This document shows positions 17,818-25,254 of a stretch of DNA of 64,000 bases, piece by piece. The DNA comes from an uncultured Opitutia bacterium. GTDB taxonomy: Bacteria > Verrucomicrobiota > Verrucomicrobiia > Opitutales > Opitutaceae. A program made the translations under genes and the position numbers. The notes under the pieces were generated by a model. That model had not been told where the DNA came from. It did no database searches and saw only the letters and a program-made list of their open reading frames with translations. Position 1 is the stretch's first letter, and the number at the start of each line of letters is the position of its first letter. The DNA lies in assembly GCA_903862955.1 (NCBI GenBank), contig CAIPAH010000003.1, positions 186,001 through 250,000 of the forward strand. Reading direction: 5' to 3'.

Positions 17818-20800
17818 GCGAAGAGAAGCGAGGCAAGGTGAGCCTGGAATTGCGAATAGGAAAAGTGACGGGCGCGGGCGAGGATCGCCTCCTGGTCCCA
17901 CGGCTGGCGCAACGCCGTGACCGCGGCCGCGGCGATCCCGGGGACATCGCCATAATCAGCGAGCACGCCGGTTTCGGGCGTGATCACCTCCGGAATCCCA
18001 CCCGCGCGGGCGCCGAGGCAGGGGCGGCCGCTGGCCATCGCCTCGAGGAAGACGAGGCCGAAGCCCTCGCGTTCGCTCGGCAGCGCGAAGAGGTTGCAGG
18101 CTTGGATCTCCGCGGCGAGCCGGCGGTCGTCCACGTAGCCGAGAAACTCGACGGCGGAGCGCAGGCCGAGCCGGTTGCGCAGGAGCTGCAGCCGCGGCAA
18201 ATCGTCGCCGCGCCCGATGATTCGCATGGTGGCCAGCGGAATCTCCGCGCGGATTTGCGGCAGCGCCTCGATCATGTGCTCCACGCCCTTGTAGCGATCG
18301 GCCTTCGTCAGCCGGCTAACCACGAGGATGACAGGCGGTCCGGGGCGGACGGGTGCCGCCTCGATGGGAAACGCGGGGTCCAAGCCATTCGGCAGCACGA
18401 CCGCGCGGCCTTCCGGCAGAGGGCAGTGCTGCAGCAGCTGGCGGCGGGTGTAGTCGCTCACGCAAAGGATTTTCTCCGCGCCCCGGAGAGCCAGTCGCTC
18501 GGCGAGGGTGAAAGGCCGCCACACCTCGATCCCGTGGGCGACGAGGTAATAGCGCAGTCGCGGATGCAGCATTTTGGCGGCCAGCGCCACGGGCAGTTGG
18601 GCCACGTGCCCGCAGACGATACGATCGCAGCCGCGGCTGAGCCGCAGGGCGGCGCGGATGAAACGGGTCTTGCGGCCGCGGCAGACCTCCCAATCGCCGA
18701 TGTTGTCGCCGCCGCATCGCCGCAGGTCGCGCGAGTCGATCATCGTGTCGTTCAGCGCGACGAGCCGGACGCGGCCGTCGGGCTGCGTGAGTTCGCCCAG
18801 GGCCCGCAGGTAAAGCTGGAGCATGCGGGGGATGCCGCCCTCCGAGGCGAAAATCTCCGGGGCCAGCAGGAGCGTGGCGGGTCCCTTGGCGCGGCGCGGC
18901 GCGCTGACGGGAAGCGCAACCGGCGTTTCAGCGATCGTAAGCGGAGCGGCCCTCGGTTCGGTGCGGCAGGCGGGCAGGCTGGTCCGGCGATTCGTGAAGG
19001 CGATGAGCATCGCGAGGCTCCAAACGCGGGACCATTCCCGCGAGTCGTTACCCGAAAGGAAGCGACGCCAGGATTCCTGCACCGCCGCGCGCGCAAACAG
19101 GCCGCTGCGGTCCACGCTGGAGCTGCTGAAGGTGTCGTCGAGGAAGGGCCGGAGTTCGCGGCGCATCCAGACGGGGAAGGGCAGACTGAAGCCCTGCTTC
19201 CGGCGTTCCGCCAATCCGGGTGGCAGCAAATCAGCCACGGCGGTGGCGAGCGCTGATTTCGGGGCGCCGGTGCCCCGGCGGAATTTCTCGGGCTGGCGCC
19301 AAAGCCATTCGATCAGCGGGCGGTCGACAAACGGCACGCGCAACTCGAGGGAATGCCGCATGCTCATTACGTCACTGTCCCGGAGGAGCACGTCCGCCAT
19401 GTAGGTGCGCAGTTCCCACGCGCTGATGACACCGAAGTCCCCGACCCCCGCGAGCTCGGCCGTGAGCGCGCCCAACTCGGGGTGATACGGCGGCCGGCGC
19501 CCGATGGCTTCCAGCGCGTCGGGACTCAGCAGCGAGTGCTTGGCGGACTCGGAGAAGACGCGGCGCGAGAGACTGGCGAGTTCCTGGAGATTGTGGCCCG
19601 ATTGGAGATAATCGGCGAGTTTGCGCGAGCGGGTGCTGCCGCGGGCCAGGCGGCGGACGATGAGCGCGCGGATGCCGGAGGGGAGAGCGTTCCACCACGG
19701 CAGACTGGCGGCGAGACGCGGCACGTCGCGGAACGACGGATAGCCGCCGAAGAGTTCGTCGCCTCCCAAGCCCGAGAGCGCCACCGTCACGCCTCCTGCG
19801 CGGGCGGCTTGGCTCGCGTAATAGGTATTGATGCCGTCGCCGGTGGGCTGGTCGAAGGCCGCGAGCAGCGTCTCGATATCGGCGGCGACCCGGGTGCCCG
19901 TGAGCACGCTGGCGTGGTGTTCGGTGCCAAAATGCCGCGCGGTCGCTGCAGCCGCCTCGGCCTCGGAGTAACCCGCCTCGTCGAAGCCGATGGAAAAAGT
20001 GCGGAGCTTCGCGCCGGCCGCCTTGGTCATCAGCCCGACGACGACCGCGGAATCCAGGCCGCCGGAGAGAAACGCCCCGACGGGCACATCGGCGAGGAGG
20101 TGGGTGCGGATGCTGTCCTCGAGCCGGCCGCGCATTTCCCGCGTGAACTCCTCGGTTGTCGCGCAAACAGGGGTGTCGCTGGGAATGCCGGAGAACGTCC
20201 AATACGATCGCACGTCCAGCCGGCCGCCGTGGAACGTGGCGCATTCGCCCGGCCGCAGGCTCTGGATGTCGCGATACAGGGTGCGCGGTGCGGGAACCGC
20301 CAGCCAGCCGAGGTAGTCGCCGACGGCGACGGGATCGACCACGCCCGTGTTTCTTCCCGCGGCAAAGAGGGCGCTGATCTCCGAGGCAAACGTCAGCCGA
20401 CGGTCATCGTGGCGAAAATACAGCGGTTTGATGCCGAACGCGTCGCGGGCCAGAAAGAGCGATTGCTCCCGCTGGTCCCACACGGCGAAGGCAAACATGC
20501 CGCGGAGACGGTCCAAGGCGGCCTCGCCCCAGTGGGCATACGCGGCGAGCAGCACCTCGGTGTCACAGTCCGTCCGGAAGGAAAACCCCGCGACGCTGAG
20601 TTCCTGGCGCAGGGCGCGGTGGTTGTAGATCGCGCCGTTGAAGACCAGATGAAACCGCCCATCGGGCGTCGCCATCGGCTGGTGGCCGTGCGCCGGGTCG
20701 AAGATTGCCAGCCGCCGCATGCCCAGCGTGGCGTCGCCCAGTGTCACGAGGCCGCCGTCGTCCGGTCCGCGATGGAGCATGACCCGGCACATGCGCTCGA

Positions 20801-20861
20801 CGGCCGCGGTGCGCAGCTCGGGCGAGTCAAGCGGGCTGATAAATCCGGCTATGCCGCACAT
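17814..20861 (-). CDS. Fused asparagine synthase (glutamine-hydrolysing) and GT4 glycosyltransferase
   Basis: A single 1015-residue reading frame with two complete enzymes. Residues 1-625 are an AsnB-type amidotransferase: Cys2 nucleophile after the initiator Met, N-terminal glutaminase domain to about 215, and the ATP-pyrophosphatase P-loop SGGLDS at 266-271, with LSGLGGDELFGGY near 362-374. Residues 661-1015 are a full GT4 glycosyltransferase with VVSRLTK and LPSEREGFGLVFLEAMA, containing the E-x7-E donor site. A Pro/Ala-rich linker (626-660) joins them. AsnB-like proteins in polysaccharide loci may amidate a uronic acid or amino-sugar carboxylate rather than make asparagine. First gene of the operon, coupled to wzm by GTGA. 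ATG at 20861 is followed directly by the conserved Cys-Gly-Ile. Confidence 0.92.
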   Translation of the reverse strand: MCGIAGFISPLDSPELRTAAVERMCRVMLHRGPDDGGLVTLGDATLGMRRLAIFDPAHGHQPMATPDGRFHLVFNGAIYNHRALRQELSVAGFSFRTDCDTEVLLAAYAHWGEAALDRLRGMFAFAVWDQREQSLFLARDAFGIKPLYFRHDDRRLTFASEISALFAAGRNTGVVDPVAVGDYLGWLAVPAPRTLYRDIQSLRPGECATFHGGRLDVRSYWTFSGIPSDTPVCATTEEFTREMRGRLEDSIRTHLLADVPVGAFLSGGLDSAVVVGLMTKAAGAKLRTFSIGFDEAGYSEAEAAAATARHFGTEHHASVLTGTRVAADIETLLAAFDQPTGDGINTYYASQAARAGGVTVALSGLGGDELFGGYPSFRDVPRLAASLPWWNALPSGIRALIVRRLARGSTRSRKLADYLQSGHNLQELASLSRRVFSESAKHSLLSPDALEAIGRRPPYHPELGALTAELAGVGDFGVISAWELRTYMADVLLRDSDVMSMRHSLELRVPFVDRPLIEWLWRQPEKFRRGTGAPKSALATAVADLLPPGLAERRKQGFSLPFPVWMRRELRPFLDDTFSSSSVDRSGLFARAAVQESWRRFLSGNDSREWSRVWSLAMLIAFTNRRTSLPACRTEPRAAPLTIAETPVALPVSAPRRAKGPATLLLAPEIFASEGGIPRMLQLYLRALGELTQPDGRVRLVALNDTMIDSRDLRRCGGDNIGDWEVCRGRKTRFIRAALRLSRGCDRIVCGHVAQLPVALAAKMLHPRLRYYLVAHGIEVWRPFTLAERLALRGAEKILCVSDYTRRQLLQHCPLPEGRAVVLPNGLDPAFPIEAAPVRPGPPVILVVSRLTKADRYKGVEHMIEALPQIRAEIPLATMRIIGRGDDLPRLQLLRNRLGLRSAVEFLGYVDDRRLAAEIQACNLFALPSEREGFGLVFLEAMASGRPCLGARAGGIPEVITPETGVLADYGDVPGIAAAAVTALRQPWDQEAILARARHFSYSQFQAHLASLLFA

Positions 20862-21094
20862 GGGTGAATGGGGGATGGCTTCGCCCCGTCACTTCCCGGG
20901 GAAAATGACCGGTTTGCGGGCGGATGGAGGGTGGCCATTGCGGGGCGTGGCCGGGGCTAAACCCCTGATAGTAAAGACCAACCCCAACCCTAAAGATTGG
21001 CAATGCTGTTGATTCCACGTCGGGGTGCGTGGCAGTGCCCAAAACCTTGCGCGGGGATTGCGGGAACGAAGGTCATGGTATGAGTTGAACACCC
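20862..21094. promoter_or_regulatory. Divergent intergenic region, presumed promoters for polysaccharide operon and SDR gene
   Basis: 233 bases between two divergently transcribed genes, the longest gap on this side of the window. The start of an 18-gene coupled operon must lie here. The centre (about 20960-21012) is less GC-rich than its surroundings, as expected of a promoter, but I could not pick a convincing -35/-10 pair or operator. Confidence 0.35.
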
Positions 21095-21988
21095 ATGAAC
21101 CCTGAAGCCCACGGCAATTTTGCCGGAAAACACCTAGTGATCCTGGGCTGCGGCTTCGTGGGCGGGGAGATTGCCCGGCAGGCGCTGGAGCGCGGGCTGC
21201 GCGTGACCGCGCTGACGCGCAATGCCGAACGGGCGGCGAGCCTGAGGCAATTGGGCGTTACGGCAGTGGTCGCTGACCTGGCGGGCGAGGCCTGGCATGC
21301 CGCAGTGGGCCGGGCGGATTGGGCGCTCAACTGTGTGAGTTCGGGAGGAGGCGGTGTGGAAGCTTATCGGCGGAGTTATCTCGACGGCATGAAGTCGGTG
21401 CTGGGGTGGGCGAGCACCAGCGCGGGCCTCGACACGCTCGTCTACACGAGCAGCACGTCGGTTTATCCCCAAGGCGGCGGCGTGACGGTCGACGAAACGG
21501 CGGCGGTGGAAGGCCGGGATGAACGCACGTCGTTACTCGTGGAAACGGAGTCGCTGCTGCGCGCCGCTACGGGCTCGGCCCGCCTTCGCGTCGTGCTGCG
21601 GCTGGCGGGCATCTATGGACCCGGCCGCACTCATCTCATCGAACAGGTCCGACGTGGCGAGGTTTCCGGGTCGAGTTCGCAACACCTGAACTTGATCCAC
21701 CGCGATGACGCCTGCGGCGCGATTTGGGCGGCCTTGGGTGGCGGGGCAGCCGCGGGCGAGGTTGTTTTCAACGTCGCCGATGACGGCCGGGCGACCAAGG
21801 GCGAGATTGTTGAGTGGCTGGCCGGAAAGCTGGGGTGCCCACCGCCGCGGTTCACGGGTGAGCCGGCTGGAAGTCGCAGTCCGACCCCAGACCGCATCAT
21901 TGCCAACGATCGTCTCAAATCCGCCCTCGGCTGGAGTCCTCGCTGGGCCACCTTTCGCGAAGGCTACGCAAATTTGTTGTCGCGTTAG
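21095..21988 (+). CDS. NAD(P)-dependent epimerase/dehydratase (extended SDR, YeeZ-like)
   Basis: 297-residue Rossmann protein. The dinucleotide motif is ILGCGFVGGEI (about residues 15-25), a G-x-G-x-x-G variant in which the second position differs from the common G-x-x-G-x-x-G. A YTSSTSVYPQ segment holds the Ser and Tyr region, though the catalytic Y-x3-K is not intact (V-E-T-E-S in its place). This matches the atypical YeeZ-like group, which may not be a sugar epimerase. Transcribed away from the polysaccharide operon, followed 52 bases on by ybaB. Substrate unknown. Confidence 0.72.
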   Translation: MNPEAHGNFAGKHLVILGCGFVGGEIARQALERGLRVTALTRNAERAASLRQLGVTAVVADLAGEAWHAAVGRADWALNCVSSGGGGVEAYRRSYLDGMKSVLGWASTSAGLDTLVYTSSTSVYPQGGGVTVDETAAVEGRDERTSLLVETESLLRAATGSARLRVVLRLAGIYGPGRTHLIEQVRRGEVSGSSSQHLNLIHRDDACGAIWAALGGGAAAGEVVFNVADDGRATKGEIVEWLAGKLGCPPPRFTGEPAGSRSPTPDRIIANDRLKSALGWSPRWATFREGYANLLSR

Positions 21989-22040
21989 CTTCCCGGGCCT
22001 CACTCAACTTTCAGCTCTCAACCATCAACCCCTCATTCCC

Positions 22041-22349
22041 ATGGCCGGCGTAGGCAAACTTCTCAAACAGGCGCAAAAGATGCAGCGTTCCATCGAGGCG
22101 CTCCAAACCCAGCTGGAGGCCAAGGTGATTGACGTCACGAGTGGCGGCGGGGCGGTGAAACTCTCGATCAACGGCGCGGGCAAGTTCACCTCGCTCACGC
22201 TGGACCCGGAATTCCTCAAGGAGGACGCCAAGCTGGTGTCCGACACGCTGCTGGTGGCGATGCAGGACGCGGCCAAGCAGGCGAAGGAATACAACGACGC
22301 CGAGATGGCAAAAATCACCTCGGCCTTCCAGGTTCCCGGTGGCTTTTGA
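22041..22349 (+). CDS. ybaB: YbaB/EbfC nucleoid-associated protein
   Basis: 102-residue DNA-binding protein that acts as a dimer on the nucleoid. MAGVGKLLKQAQKMQ opens an N-terminal coiled-coil helix, and a central ISGGGAVKLSING-like strand pair with LTLDPEFL follows, the family hallmark. It lies 12 bases before recR, the usual ybaB-recR pair; the dnaX gene that often precedes it is absent here. The ATG at 22041 was chosen because the family begins there; the frame is open further upstream into the preceding gene. Confidence 0.93.
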   Translation: MAGVGKLLKQAQKMQRSIEALQTQLEAKVIDVTSGGGAVKLSINGAGKFTSLTLDPEFLKEDAKLVSDTLLVAMQDAAKQAKEYNDAEMAKITSAFQVPGGF

Positions 22350-22361
22350 GCGCGGCCCGCG

Positions 22362-22961
22362 ATGACGCCGGCATTTGAAAAACTTCAGAAACACCTGAAG
22401 CAGCTCCCTGGCGTCGGGTATCGCTCAGCTGAGCGGATCGCCCTGAACCTGCTCGTGGAAAAGCCCGCGCGCCTGCCCGCGCTGGTGGAAGCATTGGAGG
22501 AGGCCGCGCGCTCGGTGCGGCGGTGCTCCCGCTGTGGGAATCTCGCCGAGAGTGAATTATGCCCGATCTGCGCCGACGAGCGGCGGGACGCCTCGATTGT
22601 GTGCGTCGTCGAACATGTGCCGGACCTCGTGGCGCTCGAGCGCAGCGGCGCGTATCGCGGCACGTATCACGTGCTGCACGGCAAGCTGTCGCCGATCCAC
22701 GGCGTCGGGCCGGAGGATTTGAACTTCGCCTCGCTGTTCGCCCGCGTCGCTGGCGGGGGAGTCCAGGAGCTGATCCTGGCGCTATCCAACGACGTGGAGG
22801 GCGAGGCCACGTGCCATTATCTTACCGAGCAGCTGGCCGCGACGGGTCGGGTGGTGAGGATCACGCGCATCGGCTTCGGCCTGCCCAGTGGCGGCGGCGT
22901 GCTCTATGCCGACTCGGTCACGCTCAAGAGCGCGCTCGAGGGACGGCGGACTTATTCCTGA
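22362..22961 (+). CDS. recR: Recombination mediator RecR
   Basis: 199-residue ring-forming DNA-binding protein of the RecFOR pathway, which loads RecA at gaps. An N-terminal helix-hairpin-helix (LPGVGYRSAERIAL, residues 15-28), a four-cysteine zinc finger (Cys55, 58, 67, 70), a Toprim domain (VVEHVPDLVALE) and the C-terminal Walker-B-like region (LPSGGGVLYAD) are all present at the usual spacing. Length is typical. Follows ybaB by 12 bases. Confidence 0.97.
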   Translation: MTPAFEKLQKHLKQLPGVGYRSAERIALNLLVEKPARLPALVEALEEAARSVRRCSRCGNLAESELCPICADERRDASIVCVVEHVPDLVALERSGAYRGTYHVLHGKLSPIHGVGPEDLNFASLFARVAGGGVQELILALSNDVEGEATCHYLTEQLAATGRVVRITRIGFGLPSGGGVLYADSVTLKSALEGRRTYS

Positions 22962-23050
22962 GTAGGGTTTCACCGTATAGACGGGGACGGCGGGTGAGAA
23001 CATCCTGCCGTGTTCAGTTCACGCTCAACCCCAACACAACAGGAAAACAT

Positions 23051-23170
23051 ATGGCCAAGAAAAGCAGAGGCGGTCGGATGACCGCAGCCAAGAAGCGCGC
23101 CGCGAAGTCCAAAGGTGGCAAGGGACCGGTCAAGAACCGTAAAGCGGGTCGTCGGATCATGAGCACCTGA
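23051..23170 (+). CDS. Small, strongly basic protein of unknown function (39 aa)
   Basis: 39 residues, rich in Lys and Arg (about 17 of 39) with several Gly, no acidic residues and no hydrophobic core. ATG at 23051 has an A/G-rich purine tract (ACAGGAAAAC) just upstream and an intrinsic terminator 31 bases after its stop, so it looks like a real monocistronic or last-in-operon gene. Composition suggests nucleic-acid or ribosome association. It does not match the bTHX or bS21 patterns that I know, so no family is assigned. Confidence 0.7.
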   Translation: MAKKSRGGRMTAAKKRAAKSKGGKGPVKNRKAGRRIMST

Positions 23171-23201
23171 CAGCAGGCGTCTCACCGCAGACTATTTAGC
23201 C

Positions 23202-23227
23202 GGCCGTCTTACGACGGCCTTTTTTTT
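23202..23227 (+). terminator. Rho-independent terminator
   Basis: Perfect 7-bp stem GGCCGTC/GACGGCC with loop TTAC, followed by a run of eight T. It ends the recR/small-basic-protein transcript. The T-run touches the stop codon of the convergent DUF2235 gene; on the minus strand the T-run is on the wrong side, so it is not a good terminator for that gene. Confidence 0.9.
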
Positions 23228-24467
23228 AACTCCAGCTGGTCGAGTCGTAGAGCTCGACGCTGCCCGCGCCGGGATAGGCGGGGGGCTGGTAGACCGGCGA
23301 CGAGATCACGCAGTCGGGCGGGAAACCGTCGCCTTCGACGCAGAATTGCAGGCCGCCGTGTTGCACGAAGTTCTCCACGCTCGGGTGCACGCGGGGGCGT
23401 CCGCCGTTGCAGGGGGTCAGGGTGCGCGGTGAAACGCCGCCCAAATCGGAAGTCAGGCCGGTCGCCTGGTGACGCAGCCAGGGCCGCCCGTCGGTCGCGA
23501 CAAACTGAGCCGCGAGATCATCCCGCCAGGCGAGCGGAGCGAGATTCTGCACCGCGAGCGCGCTGTTCCAGTTTTTCCAGACGTAGTCGAGGGCGACACG
23601 GCTGAGCGCGTCGTGATAGTAACCGCCGCCGACATCGCTGTGGGCGCCGGGAAACCAGACTTCCTTCATCGCTGCGGCGCGTTCGGGCGGGTAGGAAAGC
23701 ACCGTCGGCACGAAGAGGTTCCGACGCTCGTCGAGCGCCATGCAATGCAAGGTGCGAGCCACGGTGGGTGGCACGATCCAATCGGCAGGCGTGGCGGGAA
23801 CGTTGGTAGGCACGGTGTCCCACACGCCAAGGAAGGCGATGGGGATTTGGTTGCCGGGGACGAGGACCTTGGCCCACCGCAGGTCGAGGTCCCACACATC
23901 GAAGCGCAGGTCGCCGCTATTCTGGACGGGGCGGTAGCGGTAATTGATGCTGGCCTGGTTCACGAAGCCGTTGCGGGCGAGATCGCGGGCAAACAAACGG
24001 GCACTGGCGGCGCCGCGGCTGAAGCCGAAAATGGAGACCTGGTCGCCCTGGCGGTAGTTTTCCAGGAATTCGCAGTAGGCCGAATTGCGGATGTGCTGCT
24101 CCATCGTGGCGAAGGCGCCCTCGGCGGTCTGATTGACGACGTCATTCTCGTCATCGTTGCCGACCCCGCGAAAATAGTGCGTGAGCTGGCCCGGCCCATC
24201 GGCGCCGAGGGCGAGATGAGTCTTCACCAAATTGGACACGATCGGCGGATAGGCCTTGGTCGGATCGTCGCGGCTAACCCACAAGAGCCGGGTGTTGTCC
24301 CACGTGAAGCCGGCGGGATTCACGCCCGTGTCGTCATTCCAGGTGCCGTCGAAGAGGAAGATGTGGTGGCGTCCGCCGGAGTCAGCCTGCCAGCCGGGGT
24401 TGCACGGCATGTTCCACGGCTTGAGGTCGGCGGGCCGGCCGCCGTTGCTAGGGTTGGGAGGAGGCAT
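23226..24467 (-). CDS. DUF2235-family alpha/beta hydrolase
   Basis: 413-residue protein of the DUF2235 family, which includes the Tle1 phospholipase effectors of type VI secretion but also many free-standing proteins. FDGTWND (39-45), the nucleophile elbow GFSRG (148-152, Ser150) and a later PGAHSDVGGGY segment with the catalytic Asp/His region are all present. No type VI genes, Rhs or immunity gene are nearby, so an effector role is not supported. It starts 51 bases downstream of a tRNA-Gly gene on the same strand. Confidence 0.83.
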   Translation of the reverse strand: MPPPNPSNGGRPADLKPWNMPCNPGWQADSGGRHHIFLFDGTWNDDTGVNPAGFTWDNTRLLWVSRDDPTKAYPPIVSNLVKTHLALGADGPGQLTHYFRGVGNDDENDVVNQTAEGAFATMEQHIRNSAYCEFLENYRQGDQVSIFGFSRGAASARLFARDLARNGFVNQASINYRYRPVQNSGDLRFDVWDLDLRWAKVLVPGNQIPIAFLGVWDTVPTNVPATPADWIVPPTVARTLHCMALDERRNLFVPTVLSYPPERAAAMKEVWFPGAHSDVGGGYYHDALSRVALDYVWKNWNSALAVQNLAPLAWRDDLAAQFVATDGRPWLRHQATGLTSDLGGVSPRTLTPCNGGRPRVHPSVENFVQHGGLQFCVEGDGFPPDCVISSPVYQPPAYPGAGSVELYDSTSWS

Positions 24468-24518
24468 CGGTCAGTCCTCGGGCAGCATCAGCGCGGCGGA
24501 TGCGGGAGGTTCCGAAAA

Positions 24519-24593
24519 TGGTGCGGGCGGAGGGAGTCGAACCCTCTTCTCATGCTTGGGAAGCACACATAATAGCCGGTATACTACGCCCGC
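24519..24593 (-). tRNA. tRNA-Gly (anticodon CCC)
   Basis: Seen as a complete cloverleaf on the minus strand: 7-bp acceptor stem GCGGGCG/CGCCCGC, D-arm with a GG pair in the loop, anticodon loop TTCCCAA giving anticodon CCC, T-arm with the TTCGA loop sequence, discriminator A and an encoded CCA end (24519-24521). Two wobble pairs occur in the anticodon stem. CCC decodes GGG glycine codons, as expected in a GC-rich genome. Confidence 0.95.
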
Positions 24594-24764
24594 GCGGCAG
24601 AAAACCGGCCCCCAGTGCTACGCACGGTCCCCCCACGGTCAAGCCCGCATGCCGCGCGGCGGTGTCGCGCGGATTTCCGCTCGGTTCGTCTCAGCGCAAA
24701 CACGTGGAAACGTCCTGATCGATGAGGTCCTGAACGCGAACTAGGTCGTCGTAAAGAGACCCCG

Positions 24765-25085
24765 TCACAGGGCCGCGGCGGCCCAGGACGGAAGTTCGAC
24801 GCGACGGCCCTGCACGTGATCGGTGAGCAGGTTCTGCAGCCAGGGGCGGGACGCACTGATGCGCGTCACCGTGAGAAATTTCTTGGTACCGGAGCTTTCC
24901 ACCTCGTAGTTCTCCACCTTCACGTGGAGTGGCGACGTTTCGCCGTGGAGGAGGCAGGAGATTTCGACCGTGCGGCTGCGGGAGTCGATTTTCAGGTCCT
25001 CGACTGAGCCGTAGCGGGCGATCTGTTTGTTCACAAAGGCTTGGGCAGCCCGACTCGTGACGGCATCCTTCATGGCGGAAATCAT
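24765..25085 (-). CDS. Conserved-looking hypothetical protein (106 aa)
   Basis: 106 residues beginning MISAMKDAVTSR; the second Met four codons later is an alternative start. No signal peptide or membrane segment. It reads as a helix followed by a beta-rich domain with alternating charged and hydrophobic residues (VEDLKIDSRSRTVEISCLL). Divergent from the ABC1-family gene. I do not recognise the family; the protein-like composition supports a real gene. Confidence 0.6.
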   Translation of the reverse strand: MISAMKDAVTSRAAQAFVNKQIARYGSVEDLKIDSRSRTVEISCLLHGETSPLHVKVENYEVESSGTKKFLTVTRISASRPWLQNLLTDHVQGRRVELPSWAAAAL

Positions 25086-25254
25086 GGCGGGTGAAAGTGT
25101 AGTCCGGACGCCGGAAGGAGGGTTCCCGGCAATCGGGCGCGGGCTTTGAAGAGGGTGAATTTTGGGGTCCAGCGCGATACCTGCGGGGACTTGGGATGTC
25201 CATGAAGAGGAACCAATTCCAATCCTCCAGATAGCCCATTTCACCAGACGTCCA

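Noticed and set aside
23202-23227. Bidirectional terminator serving DUF2235 as well
   Set aside because: The T-run lies on the wrong side for the minus strand.
23226-24467. DUF2235 as a type VI secretion effector
   Set aside because: No VgrG, Hcp, PAAR or immunity gene near it; only family similarity.
24522-24593. Reading the tRNA-Gly gene as a possible attL site
   Set aside because: No second copy of its 3' end is visible in the window, so no attachment site is claimed.
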